Below the pieces are notes generated by a model. It searched no databases. It saw only the letters and a program-made list of their open reading frames with translations, and was not told the origin of the DNA. Shown here one piece after another: positions 61,445 through 64,000 of a stretch of DNA of 64,000 bases. Position 1 is the first letter of the stretch; each line of letters opens with the position of its first letter. Made by a program: the position numbers and the translations under genes. The DNA is from Pedobacter punctiformis (GTDB lineage Bacteria > Bacteroidota > Bacteroidia > Sphingobacteriales > Sphingobacteriaceae): the NCBI RefSeq assembly GCF_027213715.1, contig NZ_JAPWGM010000002.1, positions 310,001 through 374,000 on the forward strand, read 5' to 3'.

Positions 61445-61664
61445 AATCAGATAGGTTATACTGGTTTAATGTAAAAGTAAAGTTTTAACCATTAAGTTAT
61501 ATGATGTTATCGTTTTATTGCATTTCGAATAAAAATACCATGCTGATTTTCAAAAAGTTAATTAATTTTCAGAATTATATTTTGCACATTGAAAAATAAT
61601 TCAGACATTTGAAAATATTATTTGGCGAAAAGCTAAATAAAAGTCAATCCGTAACACAGGTTGA
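61445..61664. other. Control region upstream of the metY leader
   Basis: It carries the start side of the secreted-protein gene (minus strand) and the promoter side of the metY-metX leader. TATTATTTG at 61616-61624 resembles a -7 box with a one-base-longer spacer, and TTTG stands at 61581-61584. The spacing is not the textbook one. I call no promoter. No other RNA or ORF was recognised here. Confidence 0.4.
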
Positions 61665-61771
61665 TTTATAAAGAAGTGGCGAGAGACAGGCTCTTTGACC
61701 CACTGGCAACCCTCAGAAAGAGAAGGTGCCAATTCCTGACCGGATAACATGGTGTTATTTGGAAATATAAA
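61665..61771 (+). ncRNA. SAM-I (S-box) riboswitch
   Basis: This is the leader of metY. The SAM-I core is seen in order: AAGAAGTGGCGAGAG, CAGGCTCTTTGACCC, CTGGCAACC and AAGGTGCCAATTCC, then GACCGGATAA. TTTATA (61665-61670) and TATAAA (61766-61771) can pair as part of P1. The class binds S-adenosylmethionine and turns off downstream genes, by termination or by hiding the start. Here a leader reading frame begins 9 bp after P1, so both are possible. No strong terminator with a long T run lies immediately after, so control at the level of translation is plausible. Confidence 0.85.
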
Positions 61772-61780
61772 TTGGAACTG

Positions 61781-61912
61781 ATGAAAACATTAAATCTTCA
61801 ATCGCTAAGCGAACCCGGTTTAAACCTTAAGAAGGCAGGAAATTTCTATGCTTCTTCTTCTATTTGTTGCCGCATGCAATTTATTGCCTGTATGTGCTGT
61901 TGCATACAGTAA
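61781..61912 (+). CDS. Cys-rich leader peptide upstream of metY
   Basis: A 43-codon reading frame starting 9 bp after the SAM-I riboswitch, ending 153 bp before metY. The first half is ordinary (MKTLNLQSLSEPGLNLKKAG). The last 15 residues, CCRMQFIACMCCCIQ, hold six cysteines and two methionines: C29, C30, M32, C37, M38, C39, C40, C41. The TGT/TGC run lies at 61865-61903, and GCATACA (61902-61908) just after can pair with TGTATGC (61931-61937). The whole looks like a translated leader that senses charged Cys-tRNA (and perhaps Met-tRNA). Expression and function are inferred, not shown. Confidence 0.6.
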   Translation: MKTLNLQSLSEPGLNLKKAGNFYASSSICCRMQFIACMCCCIQ

Positions 61913-61952
61913 TTTAAAAATCTTCCCTTTTGTATGCTGTCAAACTGGAAGG

Positions 61953-61968
61953 CCCTCAAAACTGAGGG
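61953..61968 (+). promoter_or_regulatory. Small hairpin in the metY leader
   Basis: CCCTCA-AAAC-TGAGGG forms a 6-bp stem with a four-base loop, between the Cys leader peptide and metY. It has no T run after it, so it is not a simple terminator. It may take part in alternative leader pairing. Confidence 0.45.
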
Positions 61969-62023
61969 TACGCATGAAAGGATTGTGTCAGGTTCAAAGA
62001 AATTCTTTGTCTGCATTATCTAA

Positions 62024-63397
<1,374 letters not shown>

Positions 63398-63438
63398 ATT
63401 AAATATTTCAACAAAACAACAACATTACAATTTAGAAA

Positions 63439-64000
63439 ATGAGTTCAGAATCTATATATAAACATCCCAAACAGTTTAAATTAGAAAACGGAAAAAAAAT
63501 ACGAAACCTGCAAATTGCCTATCAAACTTATGGCAAGTTAAATGCTAATAAAGACAATGTAATTTGGGTTTGCCATGCTTTAACAGCAAATGCCGATGTA
63601 TTTGAATGGTGGGAAGGCTTATTCGGGCAAAATTCTTTATTTAACCCAGCCGATCATTATATCGTTTGTGCCAATGTTTTAGGGTCGCACTATGGAAGTA
63701 CAAGCCCATTAAGCACCAATCCGGTAAATGGCTTGCCATATTATCTGTCGTTTCCACAATTTACCATTCGCGATTTAGTCGCTGCGCATCAGTTATTGGC
63801 TGCACATTTAGGCATTAACCACATCAGCACTTTAATTGGTGGTTCGTTAGGCGGTCAGCAGGCAGTAGAATGGAGCATTTTGGAAGCCTCAAAAATTGAA
63901 AACCTGGTTTTAATTGCAACCAATGCGGTTCATTCTCCATGGGGAATTGCCTTTAATGAAAGTCAGCGTTTGGCCATTACAACTGATCGTACTTTTTATG
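63439..64000 (+). CDS. metX: Homoserine O-acetyltransferase (MetX), N-terminal part
   Basis: The first 187 codons are present; the gene runs off the right edge. It activates homoserine with acetyl-CoA to form the substrate of MetY. The alpha/beta-hydrolase nucleophile is in LIGGSLGGQQAVEWSI (S136). The oxyanion region VCHALTANADVFEWWEGLFG and the conserved YVIVCANVLGSHYGSTSPLSTNP-type segment (IVCANVLGSHYGSTSP) are typical of MetX. The catalytic Asp and His lie beyond the edge. It is cotranscribed with metY. Confidence 0.93.
   Translation, partial: MSSESIYKHPKQFKLENGKKIRNLQIAYQTYGKLNANKDNVIWVCHALTANADVFEWWEGLFGQNSLFNPADHYIVCANVLGSHYGSTSPLSTNPVNGLPYYLSFPQFTIRDLVAAHQLLAAHLGINHISTLIGGSLGGQQAVEWSILEASKIENLVLIATNAVHSPWGIAFNESQRLAITTDRTFY

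Overview
The window looks like a chromosomal segment of an AT-rich Bacteroidota bacterium, most likely of the family Sphingobacteriaceae (Pedobacter-like). The reasons are a SusC/SusD/DUF5689 outer-membrane system, many Bacteroidota-style lipoproteins with short lipoboxes, TAnnTTTG-type -7 promoter boxes, the futalosine menaquinone route, and a dispersed structured RNA of the kind seen in this phylum. No rRNA, tRNA, CRISPR array, transposase or phage gene was seen. The genus is an inference from general resemblance, not from a database search.

Layout. 1-8.2 kb: edge of a PPK2-type polyphosphate kinase, a class A penicillin-binding protein, a secreted metallopeptidase/propeller/barrel protein, a GIY-YIG protein divergent from a LexA-like (XRE+S24) repressor, and a small secreted Spy-like protein. 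8.3-10 kb: bioF-bioD. 10-13.1 kb: three secreted hydrolases on the minus strand (SGNH lipase/esterase, glycerophosphodiesterase, calcineurin-like phosphoesterase). 13.3-17.9 kb: an AT-richer minus-strand patch with two unusual lipoproteins and an apparently 5'-truncated O-antigen-ligase/TPR gene. 18.1-24.5 kb: SusC, SusD and a DUF5689 lipoprotein in one operon. 25-26.3 kb: a sterol-desaturase-family membrane oxygenase.

26.4-35.5 kb is a sugar-phosphate/polyphosphate block. It holds a polyphosphate-glucokinase-like ROK protein, gnd, zwf and pgl (plus strand), and ppk1-ppx (minus strand). With the PPK2 gene at the left edge, it links polyphosphate storage to glucose entry into the oxidative pentose phosphate pathway. 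35.6-39.8 kb: a histone H1-like protein, YajQ, a GNAT acetyltransferase, a subtilisin-like protease and a membrane protein. 39.9-44.8 kb: a zinc alcohol dehydrogenase and a three-subunit PaoABC-type periplasmic aldehyde oxidoreductase. 46-49.4 kb: a small lipid-type operon (thioesterase, SDR, DUF2798, FabF) controlled by a TetR repressor with two visible palindromic operators. 49.6-54.1 kb: two thioredoxin-fold proteins, an NlpC/P60 lipoprotein and mutS. 54.2-58.7 kb: two small unknowns, mqnA, a histidine phosphatase, mqnE and a lipocalin-like lipoprotein. 58.8-64 kb: sulfur amino-acid genes (a cystathionine synthase/lyase-type enzyme, then metY-metX).

The most interesting region is the long leader of metY-metX. 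A SAM-I riboswitch is followed after about 10 nt by a 43-codon open reading frame that ends in a dense run of Cys (and Met) codons. Those Cys codons lie in the 5' arm of a predicted hairpin. This suggests dual control, SAM sensing plus cysteine-dependent translation/attenuation, of methionine synthesis. A roughly 190-nt structured RNA (Flavo-1-like) lies about 1.5 kb upstream, between two protein genes.
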